64,000 nucleotides of DNA, taken from the NCBI GenBank assembly GCA_934486615.1, contig CAKSQO010000002.1, positions 130,887 to 194,886 on the forward strand, written 5' to 3'. The notes below the pieces were generated by a model. It was not told the DNA's origin. It was given only the letters and a program-made list of their open reading frames with translations, and ran no database searches. Source of the stretch: an uncultured Eubacteriales bacterium (GTDB taxonomy: Bacteria > Bacillota > Clostridia > Oscillospirales > Acutalibacteraceae). The position numbers were made by a program, and so were the translations under genes. Positions 31,876-39,987 of this stretch are shown here, in pieces; the first letter of the stretch is position 1, and every line of letters begins with the position of its first letter.

Positions 31876-32682
31876 TTATTTTGTGTGAACGTCGAGCTGC
31901 GGAAACGGTATCGAAATGCCGTTTTTATCGAATGCCTTTTTGACCTGCTCGGGCAGGCGCAGCTTGACTTTCCAGTAGTCCCCGCTCTTGACCCAGATGC
32001 GCATGACAAAGTCGAGCGAGCTTGAGTTCATCGTCGTCAGTATGACCTCGGGCGCGGGAGTATCGAGCGCCTCGGGCGTTTCGCTTGCGAGTGTCAGAAG
32101 TACATCGCGGGTCTTGTCAATATCGTCGGAATAAGAGGTCGAGCATGGTATGTCGAGCCTGACCTCCTCCTTTTGCCAGTAATTTACAACGTCGCCCGCC
32201 ATCACCGTGCCGTTGGGGATAGTCACGACGTGATTGTCGGCGGTGTAAAGCACGGTATAAAACACGGTTATGTCGTGCACCGTGCCCGTTTTGCCGCTGG
32301 TTTCGATGTAATCGCCGACCCTGAACGGCTTGAAAATCAGTATCATCAGCCCGCCCGCGAGGTTTGACAGCGCGCCCTGCAGCGCAAGGCCGACCGCCAG
32401 TCCGCAAGACGCGAGCACCGTCATGAACGAGGTCATCGGTATGCCGAGAACGTAGGCCGCAGTCAGCACGACAAGCGCGTTGAGCACGATTTTAAGTGCG
32501 CTGTTTATGAACGTGCGCACACCCGCGTCGAGCTTTGAATAGCCGTGTCCGCGGTTTATCCACTTTATCACCCACTTTGACAGCTTCAGTCCGATTACGA
32601 GGATAAGCGCCGTGAATATCAGCTTCATCCCGACGTTCGTGACCGCTTCGGCCAGCCGGTCGAGTATCTTTTGAGTGTCCAT
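31876..32682 (-). CDS. Small-conductance mechanosensitive channel, MscS family
   Basis: A 268-residue MscS-type channel that opens when membrane tension rises in osmotic downshock. Three N-terminal helices lead into the pore helix and beta domain: SCGLAVGLALQGALSNLAGG (TM3) and FKPFRVGDYIETSGKTGTV (beta domain), followed by ITVFYTVLYTADNHVVTIPNG, the conserved PN-G motif. The C-terminal alpha/beta part ends IPFPQLDVHTK, also diagnostic. Start 32682 (MDTQKILDRLAEA) is chosen; the longer reading overlaps the promoter. Single-gene unit. Confidence 0.94.
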   Translation of the reverse strand: MDTQKILDRLAEAVTNVGMKLIFTALILVIGLKLSKWVIKWINRGHGYSKLDAGVRTFINSALKIVLNALVVLTAAYVLGIPMTSFMTVLASCGLAVGLALQGALSNLAGGLMILIFKPFRVGDYIETSGKTGTVHDITVFYTVLYTADNHVVTIPNGTVMAGDVVNYWQKEEVRLDIPCSTSYSDDIDKTRDVLLTLASETPEALDTPAPEVILTTMNSSSLDFVMRIWVKSGDYWKVKLRLPEQVKKAFDKNGISIPFPQLDVHTK

Positions 32683-32713
32683 ACGATTCCTCCGAAAAGT
32701 TTCTTTTATTCTG

Positions 32714-32742
32714 ATTATATCCCAAATTCGGTTACTTGGCAA
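32714..32742 (-). promoter_or_regulatory. Sigma-A promoter of the mscS gene
   Basis: Minus-strand TTGCCA, 17-base spacer, TATAAT; start near 32707, about 25 bases upstream of the ATG. Confidence 0.75.
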
Positions 32743-32854
32743 GAAAAAGCCTGCGCCGTTTATCCGACAGGCTGAAAATTATGTGAAGTGCGACAAAATC
32801 ACTGATTTTGCAGCCTGCACTATTGCCTTTTACATTTGAATGCGATATTATTAG

Positions 32855-33169
32855 ATGGGTTCTTCGCAGCTGAGCTTTAAACCGATGAAGAGCCTTCCGA
32901 AAGAACCCGTAAATAAGCTTTTCGACATCGGCAGCATCGCTGTTCAGGTCGAGCCGGTCAAAGCTCGCGCCGACAAAGCTGCCGTGACCGACTTTACGGA
33001 CAGATTGACGGAGAATAAGGCCGCGGTTATGCCTGCCCATAACTGCTTCGCAACGCGTAACGCCGTCTGCGCCATAGTTATTAAAGGCGGAGAGACCGAA
33101 GCCGCGGGTACTCCCGAGGAGCTGCTCGGGAGCAACGAGTTCTGCCGTATGTTCAGCCGAACACTGTAA
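32855..33169 (+). pseudogene. Remnant of an ABC-transporter ATPase C-terminus
   Basis: A 104-codon open frame whose last half aligns by eye with the end of exporter-type ABC ATPases: TDFTDRLTENKAAVMPAHN (normally ..DRLTxxKTVLVIAHR), then TRNAVCAIVIKGG (IRNADxIVVxxGG), then GTPEELLGSNEFCRMF (GTHEELLxxNGxYRxM). Walker A, signature and Walker B are missing and the H-loop is altered. The N-terminal third is not recognisable. Best read as a decayed gene fragment. It directly precedes the M16C peptidase gene without obvious ribosome site of its own. Confidence 0.5.
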
Positions 33170-33208
33170 TTTTCAGAGCCTTTTTTGAAAACAGAAAGGA
33201 GTTTTCCC

Positions 33209-36091
33209 ATGCAATCAAACGACATCAAGCTGAGCGCCGCCGCCGTCGGCGACGTCTGCCGCGGCTTCAGACTTGTAAACAAGCAATATGTCGAGTCAAA
33301 AGCCGCCGACCTGTACACTCTCAAGCACGAGAAAACGGGCGCCGAGCTGCTCTATTTTGACCGCAGCGACGAGAACAAGACGTTCTCCGTCGCGTTCAAG
33401 ACCCTGCCCGAGGACAGCACGGGCGTGTTCCACATTCTCGAGCACAGCGTGCTCAACGGCTCGCGCAAATTCCCTGTGAAGGAGCCGTTTGTGTCGATGC
33501 TGCAAAGCTCGATGCAGACTTTCCTCAACGCGATGACCTACAGCGACAAGACGGTGTTCCCCGTTTCCAGCCGCAACGAGCAGGATCTGTTCAACCTGAT
33601 GGAGGTCTATCTTGACGCGGTGTTCTGCCCCGCCATTTACGACCGACCCGAAATTTTCATGCAGGAGGGCTGGCACTACGAGTTCAAATCGGACGACAGC
33701 GAGCCCTACTTCAACGGCGTTGTTTTCAGCGAGATGAAGGGCGTTTACGCCGACGTTGACCGCGTCATTGCCGACGAGACCGAGCGTATGCTCTTCCCCG
33801 ACACAAGCTACGGCTTCATCAGCGGCGGTCACCCCGACAACATCACCGACTTAACTTACGAGAAGTTCATCGCGACCCACAAGCGCTTCTATCACCCGTC
33901 GAACGCGAGGATTTTCCTCGACGGACATATGGACGTTGATGCGGCGCTTGCGCTCATCGACGGCGACTATCTGTCCAAGTACGACCGCCGCGAGCCCGAC
34001 TTCGACTTTGTCCGTCAGACCCCGAAGGCGGTCGAGAGCACCCTGCTCTTCGAGCCGCGCGAGGGCGAGGAGGAGCTTGCGCACCTGTCCGTGGCGAAGA
34101 TACTCTGCGACCACGACGACGTGCTGAAAATCTATGCGGCGAAGGTGCTCGCCGACTACCTGACAGGCTCGAACGAAGCGCCGCTCAAGCGCGCATTCCT
34201 TGAAAAGGGTCTGGCGCAGGACATCAGCCTTGAAATCTGCGACGGCATTTATCAGCCGTTCTTCGCCCTCGTCGTCCGCAACACGAGCGCGGATAAGTTT
34301 GACGAAATCAAAGCTTTCATTCCCGAAGCCGTCAAGGCTATGCTCGCAAACGGGCTTAACCGCAGGTCGCTGACCGCGTCGCTCGAGCGCTTCGCGTTCG
34401 TAAACCGCGAGATAAGCGAGCCGTACGGCGTTGAGCTTGCGGTAAAGGCGCTCGACGGCTGGCTCTACGGTGACGACCCGCTGACCCACATCGACAACGC
34501 GGGCGTGTTCGATGAGCTGCACGCAAAGCTCGACGAGGGCTGCTTTGAAGCGCTGCTTGACGAAATGCTTGGCTCTGCCGAAGCCATGTCGTACCTGAGC
34601 GTGCTGCCCTCGACGACCAAGGCCGAGCTTGACGCAAAGCGCGAGAGCGACAAGGTCGCCGCCGCAACCGCCAAATGGAGCGCGGACGAGCGCGCAAGGC
34701 AGCTTGCCGCGTTCAAAAAAATGCAGCAATGGCAGCAGACTCCCGACACGGACGCCGCCCTCGCCGCCCTGCCGCACCTCGCTTTAAAGGACGTGCCCGT
34801 TGAGGTCGCGCCGATTGAAACTGCAATCAGCTCTGTCAGGGGCTGCGACGTGCTCGAGGTCAACGGCGACACAAACGGCATCGTTTACCTTAACCTGTAT
34901 TTCGACGTGTCGGACTTCACCTGCGACGAGCTGCGTCTGCTGAATGTAATGACAGCGTTCTTCGGTGAGCTGCGCACCGAGCACTACTCGGCCGACGAGC
35001 TGCAAACGGACATCAAGGCTACGCTCGGCGGACTTGAGTTAAAGATAGCCGTTATGTCCAAGGCAGGCGACACGGCGCACTGCAAGCCGTACCTTTTAGT
35101 CGGCGCGAGCATGCTCAAAGAAAATGTCACGCCTGCGCTTGAGCTGATACGCGAGATTCTGCTGAACGCCCGCTTTGACGAGGCAGACCGCATCGCTGAA
35201 ACCGTCGCGCAGAGCGACTACTTTCTCAAGCAGTCGCTTATAGGCAACGGCCACGTTTTTGCGATAAGCAAGGCGCTCTCCGCGTTCTCGTCCGAGGGCG
35301 CGCTCAAGGATGCGCTCGAGGGCGAGAGCTTCGTAAAATGGTTCGCCGATTTTGCGGAAAAGTTCGGAGCCGACCCCGAAAGCTTCAGCAAGCGCTTTGC
35401 CGAGCTTAACGCAAAGGCGTTCACGTCGGGCCGCCTGTTCGCAGGCTTCGGCGGCGAGCTTGAGCTGAGTTCGCTCGAGAGCCTTATCGCCGCCATACCG
35501 GACGGCAAGCCTGCCGCTGCGGCCGAGCTGCCCGTCTTTGAGCGCGGCAACTGCGCAATCGAAATTCCGTCCGACGTCGGCTATTCGGCGCTCGGCAACA
35601 ACCTTTACGCTATGGGCAGGCGCTTTACCGGCGCCTGCAGCGTGCTCGGCTCGCTGATGACGTTCGGCTACCTGTGGAACGCGGTGCGCGTTCAGGGCGG
35701 CGCTTACGGCACGGGCATGAGCGTGCGCGCAAACGGCGACGTATTCTGCTACTCCTACCGCGACCCGAATCTTGAAAATTCGCTTGCCGCTTTCAGCGGT
35801 ACGGCGGATTTCCTGCAGGGCTTCCTCGCACAGGGAATGCCGCTTGACGACATCATCATCGGCACGGTCAACCAGACCGACCCGCTGCTCGACCCGTCCG
35901 GCAAGTGCGACCTTATGTGCGCACGCTATCTCAGGGGCACTGCGCACGACGACATCGCGCGCATCCGCCGCGAGATCCTCTCGACCTCGCCCGACGACCT
36001 CACCGAGCTGGTCGGTATGCTGCTCGAATGCGTCGAGAGCGGCAGGTTCTGCGCCGTCGGCAACAGGGACTCCGTCGCGTTCGTGAAATAA
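33209..36091 (+). CDS. M16C-family zinc metallopeptidase (presequence-protease/insulinase type)
   Basis: A 960-residue peptidase of the PreP/Cym1 (M16C) subfamily, built from four homologous domains forming a closed chamber that degrades short peptides. The inverted zinc motif H-x-x-E-H is HILEH at 75-79, in GVFHILEHSVLNGSRKFP. The downstream KEPFVSMLQSSMQTFLNAMT and SDKTVFPVSS segments are typical. The C-terminal half retains the substrate-binding RVQGGAYGTG loop. No signal peptide, so it is cytoplasmic. Start ATG 33209 follows AAAGGAG. It most likely recycles peptides; no partner genes are linked. Confidence 0.92.
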   Translation: MQSNDIKLSAAAVGDVCRGFRLVNKQYVESKAADLYTLKHEKTGAELLYFDRSDENKTFSVAFKTLPEDSTGVFHILEHSVLNGSRKFPVKEPFVSMLQSSMQTFLNAMTYSDKTVFPVSSRNEQDLFNLMEVYLDAVFCPAIYDRPEIFMQEGWHYEFKSDDSEPYFNGVVFSEMKGVYADVDRVIADETERMLFPDTSYGFISGGHPDNITDLTYEKFIATHKRFYHPSNARIFLDGHMDVDAALALIDGDYLSKYDRREPDFDFVRQTPKAVESTLLFEPREGEEELAHLSVAKILCDHDDVLKIYAAKVLADYLTGSNEAPLKRAFLEKGLAQDISLEICDGIYQPFFALVVRNTSADKFDEIKAFIPEAVKAMLANGLNRRSLTASLERFAFVNREISEPYGVELAVKALDGWLYGDDPLTHIDNAGVFDELHAKLDEGCFEALLDEMLGSAEAMSYLSVLPSTTKAELDAKRESDKVAAATAKWSADERARQLAAFKKMQQWQQTPDTDAALAALPHLALKDVPVEVAPIETAISSVRGCDVLEVNGDTNGIVYLNLYFDVSDFTCDELRLLNVMTAFFGELRTEHYSADELQTDIKATLGGLELKIAVMSKAGDTAHCKPYLLVGASMLKENVTPALELIREILLNARFDEADRIAETVAQSDYFLKQSLIGNGHVFAISKALSAFSSEGALKDALEGESFVKWFADFAEKFGADPESFSKRFAELNAKAFTSGRLFAGFGGELELSSLESLIAAIPDGKPAAAAELPVFERGNCAIEIPSDVGYSALGNNLYAMGRRFTGACSVLGSLMTFGYLWNAVRVQGGAYGTGMSVRANGDVFCYSYRDPNLENSLAAFSGTADFLQGFLAQGMPLDDIIIGTVNQTDPLLDPSGKCDLMCARYLRGTAHDDIARIRREILSTSPDDLTELVGMLLECVESGRFCAVGNRDSVAFVK

Positions 36092-36105
36092 GCAAAGAGG
36101 CACTT

Positions 36106-36150
36106 AAATCAGGCGCGCCTTTTGCACCGACTCAAGGTGCGCTTGATTTT
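36106..36150 (+). terminator. Terminator of the M16C peptidase gene
   Basis: AAATCA-GGCGC-GCCTT pairs with AAGG-TGCGC-TTGATTTT, an interrupted 14-bp stem ending in T4. Confidence 0.7.
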
Positions 36151-36224
36151 AGGCGATTTCAACCGATGCCGACATCGGCAGACAAGGGTAAGCACGGTTT
36201 TTTTCTGTCTGCCGACGGTAATGT

Positions 36225-36253
36225 TTGACTTTTTCAAAGCGGCGATGTATAAT
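36225..36253 (+). promoter_or_regulatory. Promoter of tRNA-Gly
   Basis: TTGACT, 17-base spacer, TATAAT, 22 bases ahead of the mature tRNA. Just upstream (36175-36215) is a 10-bp inverted repeat, TCGGCAGACA / TGTCTGCCGA, of unknown use. Confidence 0.8.
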
Positions 36254-36275
36254 TGCATATGTTCACAGCGCATAC

Positions 36276-36349
36276 GCAGGTGTAGTTTAATGGCAGAACA
36301 TCAGCTTCCCAAGCTGAATACGGGGGTTCGATTCCCCTCACCTGCTCCA
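36276..36349 (+). tRNA. tRNA-Gly(CCC)
   Basis: A complete cloverleaf: acceptor GCAGGTG with CACCTGC, D-arm GTTTAATGGCAGAAC, anticodon stem TCAGC/GCTGA with loop TTCCCAA (anticodon CCC), T-arm with GGTTCGATTCC, discriminator T and encoded CCA. It reads GGG glycine codons. It has its own promoter and terminator, so it is a single-tRNA unit. Confidence 0.96.
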
Positions 36350-36350
36350 A

Positions 36351-36383
36351 AAAAGCTCCAAGTCATTTGACTCGGAGCTTTTT
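36351..36383 (+). terminator. Terminator of tRNA-Gly
   Basis: AAAAGCTCC-A-AGTCA pairs with TGACT-C-GGAGCTTTT, then TTC. Confidence 0.85.
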
Positions 36384-36690
36384 CAATGAAATAAATCCCT
36401 GCGGGGTTTGTGAAATGCCCTGCAGGGATGAAATATTGCTTAAAAATATGAAATTCGCCTCTCGGCGCGTAAAATCGCTGCGGCGACGGGTGGATTTTAT
36501 TTGATATTCGGCAACAGCTTAAATTTTCATCAAAGCTCAGCCTTTGATTTTATTTTTAAATTAAAGGCGAAAATCGAGCTGTACGCTGACTTCATTCAAC
36601 AATGACAAGCGGATTGTACGATTCAATAAACGACACGGCCGAAGGCGAAGCACTGTGACTTTTGCCTTTGGCCGTTTTTGTTTGCATATA
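36384..36690 (+). other. Intergenic region with two hairpins and an orphan terminator
   Basis: No coding region is evident. TCCCTGC / GCAGGGA (36396-36402, 36422-36428) forms a hairpin without a T run. At about 36645-36690 ACGGCC-AAGGC-AA pairs with TT-GCCTT-GGCCGT followed by TTTTTG, a convincing plus-strand terminator with no gene ahead of it, since tRNA-Gly already has one. Confidence 0.5.
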
Positions 36691-36720
36691 TGCGAGCAGA
36701 CTTGCGCCGCCAAGCTGCTC

Positions 36721-38091
36721 TTACACCTTAAACATGAGTGTGGATAAATCGTCGAAGGTTATTTCGCCGCGGCCTGCAGAATTGCCGACGTTTACGGTCA
36801 GCGTACCGTTTTTCAGGCCGTAGGCGACCTTTTTGCCCTCGAGTGTCACGGAGGTGACCGACTTGCTCTTACGCATATTCAGCTCAAAGCTGACCTTGCC
36901 GTCGCTCGGGGTCTGATGCGAGAGCGACTGCGACTTGAACACTGCCGAGTCGGTCATCAGAATATTATAGATATTCGACATCTCCATATCGGTCAGGCCT
37001 ACGCGGCGCATAATCGTAACGGCCTTGTCGTGCGAAGTGTTGCCCTGAGCCGCTCTGAGGCCCGTCACAAGCTGCTCGAAGCCGTCGTCTCCGGCGGTAT
37101 AGGAGCGCGGGCGGTTGGGCGTAAGCTCGTAGTCGATGAAGACATTCCGCTCATCGACACCGACAAACGATTCGAGCATAAACGCCAAAGTGCCCGTGCG
37201 GTCGGCGCCCGCAGCGCAGTGGAACACTATCGGGTAGTTATCGAGGTCGGCAAACAGCTTGAGCGCTTTTCCCGAGCCGTCGCCGCCGTAAAGGAACGAC
37301 CTGTACGCGGCAATCGGCACACGGACGTAGTTTACGTCCGCGCTTATCGGGCTGCGGGTTCTGTACTCCTCGGCGACCTCCGCTTCGGTGCGCAGGTCGA
37401 GGTCGGTCTTGACGCCGAGCAGACCTGTCAGCAGCTGCCTGCCGTCGTCGGTGACGTTGTCGATTGACGCGCAGCGGTAGACAAGCCCCTGCTTTATTCG
37501 CTTGCCGCCGTCGGCGGGCCAGCTGCCCATGTCACGGAAGTTGCCGACTCCGCCGACCGCGATAACGCGCGGACCGTCGAGGGTCCTGAACTCGTAAGTC
37601 TCGGTCTGCTTTTCTTCTCCGTCGGCGGTGAAGCGCGCCATGCAATAATATGCAGTGCCCGTTTTGAGTGCATTTATGTTGACCGTACCGTGCCCCGTCG
37701 CATCAAACACGCGCGGGTCGGACATATCCTTGTTTTCGGACACGAGCAGCTCGATTTTTTCGGGATTGCCGACCGAGTTTATCCTTATGCGGGCGGGAGT
37801 ATGCAGGTCGGAGCTGCCGATGAACGAATAGTAATCAACCGTGTTCGAGGCAAAATCGTTCAGGTCGTACATCTCAGCTTTTTGCATATAAAGGCGGAGC
37901 GTGTCGGTGTTCAGGTCGTACTCCTCGTCGACGGAGAGCTTTACGTCAATCAAACCCTCCGTTGATGAGGCCGACGAATCCGACGACCCGGTCGAAGCTG
38001 CGGACGAGCTTCCCGCCGTTTTATTCTTGCCGCACGCTGCGGCAGACGCAAAAAGCATTGCGGCGCAGATGAGCGCTAAAATCCTTTTCAA
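36721..38091 (-). CDS. Lipoprotein tyrosine phosphatase (Tyr_phosphatase3 type)
   Basis: A 456-residue predicted lipoprotein. The N-terminus FLKRILALICAAMLFASAAACG gives a signal peptide with lipobox SAAC, then a Ser/Ala spacer. A fibronectin-like segment (about 80-190) precedes the phosphatase domain. The catalytic P-loop is FHCAAGADRTGTLAF (C-x5-R) with an upstream NFRDMGSWPADGG that is the family N-motif. It is therefore a protein phosphatase acting outside the membrane, or a phosphoinositide/phospho-sugar phosphatase of the same family. TTG 38091 is chosen because longer readings run back through a transcription terminator at 38199-38233. Its substrate is unknown. Confidence 0.82.
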   Translation of the reverse strand: MKRILALICAAMLFASAAACGKNKTAGSSSAASTGSSDSSASSTEGLIDVKLSVDEEYDLNTDTLRLYMQKAEMYDLNDFASNTVDYYSFIGSSDLHTPARIRINSVGNPEKIELLVSENKDMSDPRVFDATGHGTVNINALKTGTAYYCMARFTADGEEKQTETYEFRTLDGPRVIAVGGVGNFRDMGSWPADGGKRIKQGLVYRCASIDNVTDDGRQLLTGLLGVKTDLDLRTEAEVAEEYRTRSPISADVNYVRVPIAAYRSFLYGGDGSGKALKLFADLDNYPIVFHCAAGADRTGTLAFMLESFVGVDERNVFIDYELTPNRPRSYTAGDDGFEQLVTGLRAAQGNTSHDKAVTIMRRVGLTDMEMSNIYNILMTDSAVFKSQSLSHQTPSDGKVSFELNMRKSKSVTSVTLEGKKVAYGLKNGTLTVNVGNSAGRGEITFDDLSTLMFKV

Positions 38092-38198
38092 AAAATCACC
38101 GCTTTCCGTTATTACCGTTAATTCTAACATAAAAAGGTGCGCCGAATAACTGCCATAAGCAACAAAATCACAGCCGCTCTTTTGTGGCCTATCAACAA

Positions 38199-38233
38199 AA
38201 ACACCCGCGGCCGAGAAAAAGTCGCGGGCGTTT
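38199..38233 (-). terminator. Terminator after the ECF S-component gene
   Basis: AAACACCCGCG pairs with CGCGGGCGTTT (one mismatch); minus-strand TTTTTG follows. It separates the cobalamin-riboswitch unit from the downstream phosphatase gene. Confidence 0.8.
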
Positions 38234-38236
38234 AAG

Positions 38237-38767
38237 TTATTTTGGATAGACAAGGCGGTCAGCCGCTTTAAGCGCGTTGGCTATCGGCACTGTCAGCAGG
38301 CCCATACACAGGTTGCCCGCGGCGTGTACCACGTCCCACGGCAGACCCGCGATTATCCATGTTACGGTTGCCTTGAAGGACAGCCCGTACATCAGCGCCT
38401 GAGCAGGCGCGTACAGCGTGCCGAACAGCATACCGTGCACGGCACACACGGCGCAGCAGGCGGGCACGGCAGCCTTGGCCGACATCTTCCCCGGCAGCAG
38501 CATCGCAGCGCCCCACAGCGGCAGCCATATATACAGATACGGCAGCCACCACATATGAAAGCCGTTGAACAGCCCGCACAGGAACACGAACAGATAAAGC
38601 GGAATCAGCGCCTTTGAGCGGTAAACGAGAGTATAGGCCACGGTCAGCATGGCTATCGGGTGCACGTTTGGCATAAACTCCATTATGACCTTGGCAACGT
38701 ACATCACCGTGCCGAGCAGGGCGAACACCGCCGTCTCCCTTATGCTGAGGGCCGGTTTGCGCTTCAC
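38237..38767 (-). CDS. ECF transporter S component, predicted cobalamin/corrinoid-specific
   Basis: A 176-residue membrane protein with about six helices and short loops, the usual S-component size. It starts MKRKPALSIRETAVFALLGT, and an N-terminal Ala/Gly-rich first helix matches the S-component surface that docks to EcfT. Late segments include AVCAVHGMLFGTLYAPAQAL and GLPWDVVHAAGNLCMGLL, typical of ECF S components. It is in the cobalamin-riboswitch unit and overlaps the DUF4430 lipoprotein gene by 4 bases (ATGA), so a corrinoid substrate is inferred. EcfAAT is not in the window and would be shared. Confidence 0.78.
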   Translation of the reverse strand: MKRKPALSIRETAVFALLGTVMYVAKVIMEFMPNVHPIAMLTVAYTLVYRSKALIPLYLFVFLCGLFNGFHMWWLPYLYIWLPLWGAAMLLPGKMSAKAAVPACCAVCAVHGMLFGTLYAPAQALMYGLSFKATVTWIIAGLPWDVVHAAGNLCMGLLTVPIANALKAADRLVYPK

Positions 38768-39258
38768 CCCTCGGCTACTGTTGCCACGAACGAATAGGTA
38801 GCGCCCGCGGTGATTTCGGTCGAGTCAACGCCGGTGGAAGCGTAGTCGCCGTCGATGTAGAACGCCCAGTAAGAGCCGTCGGTGTTATAGTCAAGGGTAA
38901 CGCCGTTGACGGTCGTGACAAACAGGCCGTAGGAGCTGTCCTGACCCGCGATGAGGCCGACCTTCAGCAGAGCGGCGCCGACGGTGGTCTCGTCGGTGTT
39001 GACGGTAAACTCGGTGCTTTTTTTGTCGGCGTCGGTGACGACGAACTTGAACTTGGTGCTGCCCTCGCCGACAACGTTGGCGTCGCCTGCCTTGCTCGAA
39101 ACGGAGCTGCTCGCCGGAGCGCTCGATACGTTGCTCGAAGCGGAGCTTGACGCGCCCTTATCGGAACCGCAGGAGGTCATAGTCAGTGCAACAGCCGCAG
39201 AAAGCACCAGACAAAGCAGAGCGGAAACGACAGAGGAAGTAAACTTTTTCTTTTCCAT
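38764..39258 (-). CDS. DUF4430 (transcobalamin beta-domain-like) lipoprotein, predicted corrinoid-binding
   Basis: A 164-residue lipoprotein. The signal peptide ends LTMTSC (lipobox T-S-C-G), followed by a Ser/Ala-rich spacer and a DUF4430 domain: TVNTDETTVGAALLKVGLIA, VTTVNGVTLDYNTDGSYWAF, YIDGDYASTGVDSTEI and GATYSFVATV. DUF4430 has the fold of the C-terminal domain of transcobalamin and intrinsic factor, which holds cobalamin. It is the first gene under a cobalamin riboswitch and is coupled to an ECF S component. A surface corrinoid-capture role is the natural reading; binding itself is not shown. Confidence 0.85.
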   Translation of the reverse strand: MEKKKFTSSVVSALLCLVLSAAVALTMTSCGSDKGASSSASSNVSSAPASSSVSSKAGDANVVGEGSTKFKFVVTDADKKSTEFTVNTDETTVGAALLKVGLIAGQDSSYGLFVTTVNGVTLDYNTDGSYWAFYIDGDYASTGVDSTEITAGATYSFVATVAEG

Positions 39259-39337
39259 TTTTTCTTTTCTCCTTAGAAAAATATTGCCGTTCTCTCACGC
39301 AGGCGATCGCTGCGGACTTAATGCTTTGAGCATTAGG

Positions 39338-39543
39338 TCATAACGGCTCGGGCGACAAGGTCTTTCGACTTAAAGCACCGCTCGCTCACCTTCTCGCCGA
39401 AAGCCCACAGGGCACATCGGCAATGGCTTTTACGCGGCGAAAAGCTGCGGCTTTTCGACTCGCTGCGTACTGCGCGCGGCATAAAATGCTTATCACGGCG
39501 GCGGGCCCGTGCGGGAATTTCACCCGTTTCCCTTTTTCGCCAC
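39338..39543 (-). promoter_or_regulatory. Cobalamin riboswitch
   Basis: Minus-strand order matches the B12 aptamer: GGTGGC, then AAGGGAAACGGGTGAAATT (L3/J region), CCCGCACGGGCCCGCCGCCG with a GTGA end, and the B12-box-like AGTCGAAAGACCTTGTC (39354-39370), compared with AGTCAGGATACCTGCC. P-stem GCTTTTACGCGGCG region is variable as expected. A hairpin CTTAATGC / GCATTAGG follows. It sits between a promoter and the DUF4430-ECF genes, so cobalamin should repress them. Confidence 0.88.
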
Positions 39544-39548
39544 CGATT

Positions 39549-39577
39549 ATTCTATCATATTAAGCGTCCGCGGTCAA
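39549..39577 (-). promoter_or_regulatory. Promoter of the cobalamin-riboswitch unit
   Basis: Minus-strand TTGACC, 17-base spacer, TAGAAT; start near 39542 places the riboswitch at the 5' end of the transcript. Confidence 0.75.
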
Positions 39578-39587
39578 TCTTGCACTA

Positions 39588-39615
39588 TTGACAAATGCGG
39601 CTTTGGGTGTAAAAT
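39588..39615 (+). promoter_or_regulatory. Promoter of the PII-like/antiporter unit
   Basis: TTGACA, 16-base spacer, TAAAAT; about 27 bases upstream of the TTG start. It is divergent from the cobalamin-unit promoter, with -35 boxes only about 10 bases apart. Confidence 0.65.
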
Positions 39616-39648
39616 ATTTCTTGAAGAAATAAGAGGAGGTAATTTGCT

Positions 39649-39987
39649 TTGCAGGTGCTATTTTTAGTTTTAAACAAAACGGAGTGTCTTGAGGAGATAC
39701 TCAAGGAATTCAGCAAAAAAGAGCTTCACGGCGCGACGATACTCGACAGCAAGGGTATGGCGCACAGCCTCGACAGCTTCACCGAGCTGCAGTTTATGCT
39801 GTCGCTCAGGTCGCTGCTCGACCCGACCCACCGCGAAAGCAAGACGGTGTTTATGGTCATTAAGGACGACGAGGTCAAGGTCGTATCCGATATAGTCAAC
39901 CGCGTCACAGGAGGACTGGACAAGCCCGACACGGGAATACTGTTCACCATGCCGGTGAGCCATCTGGAAGGATTCAAGCTCAAATGA
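39649..39987 (+). CDS. PII-like signalling protein
   Basis: A 112-residue protein with the ferredoxin-like beta-alpha-beta repeat of PII proteins: an opening LFLVLNKTECLEEILKEFSK, then GATILDSKGM, a T-loop-like charged stretch, and a final PVSHLEGF. It lacks the classic PII uridylylation loop. It starts with TTG 39649 (GGAGG nine bases upstream) and ends overlapping the next gene by 4 bases (ATGA). PII-like proteins are often encoded with transporters that they gate by nucleotide binding. Here the partner is a CPA2 antiporter. Confidence 0.72.
   Translation: MQVLFLVLNKTECLEEILKEFSKKELHGATILDSKGMAHSLDSFTELQFMLSLRSLLDPTHRESKTVFMVIKDDEVKVVSDIVNRVTGGLDKPDTGILFTMPVSHLEGFKLK

Noticed and set aside
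38092..38253. Longer N-terminus for the tyrosine phosphatase
   Set aside because: It runs back across a terminator and into the end of the ECF S-component gene; the lipoprotein signal begins at the TTG at 38091.
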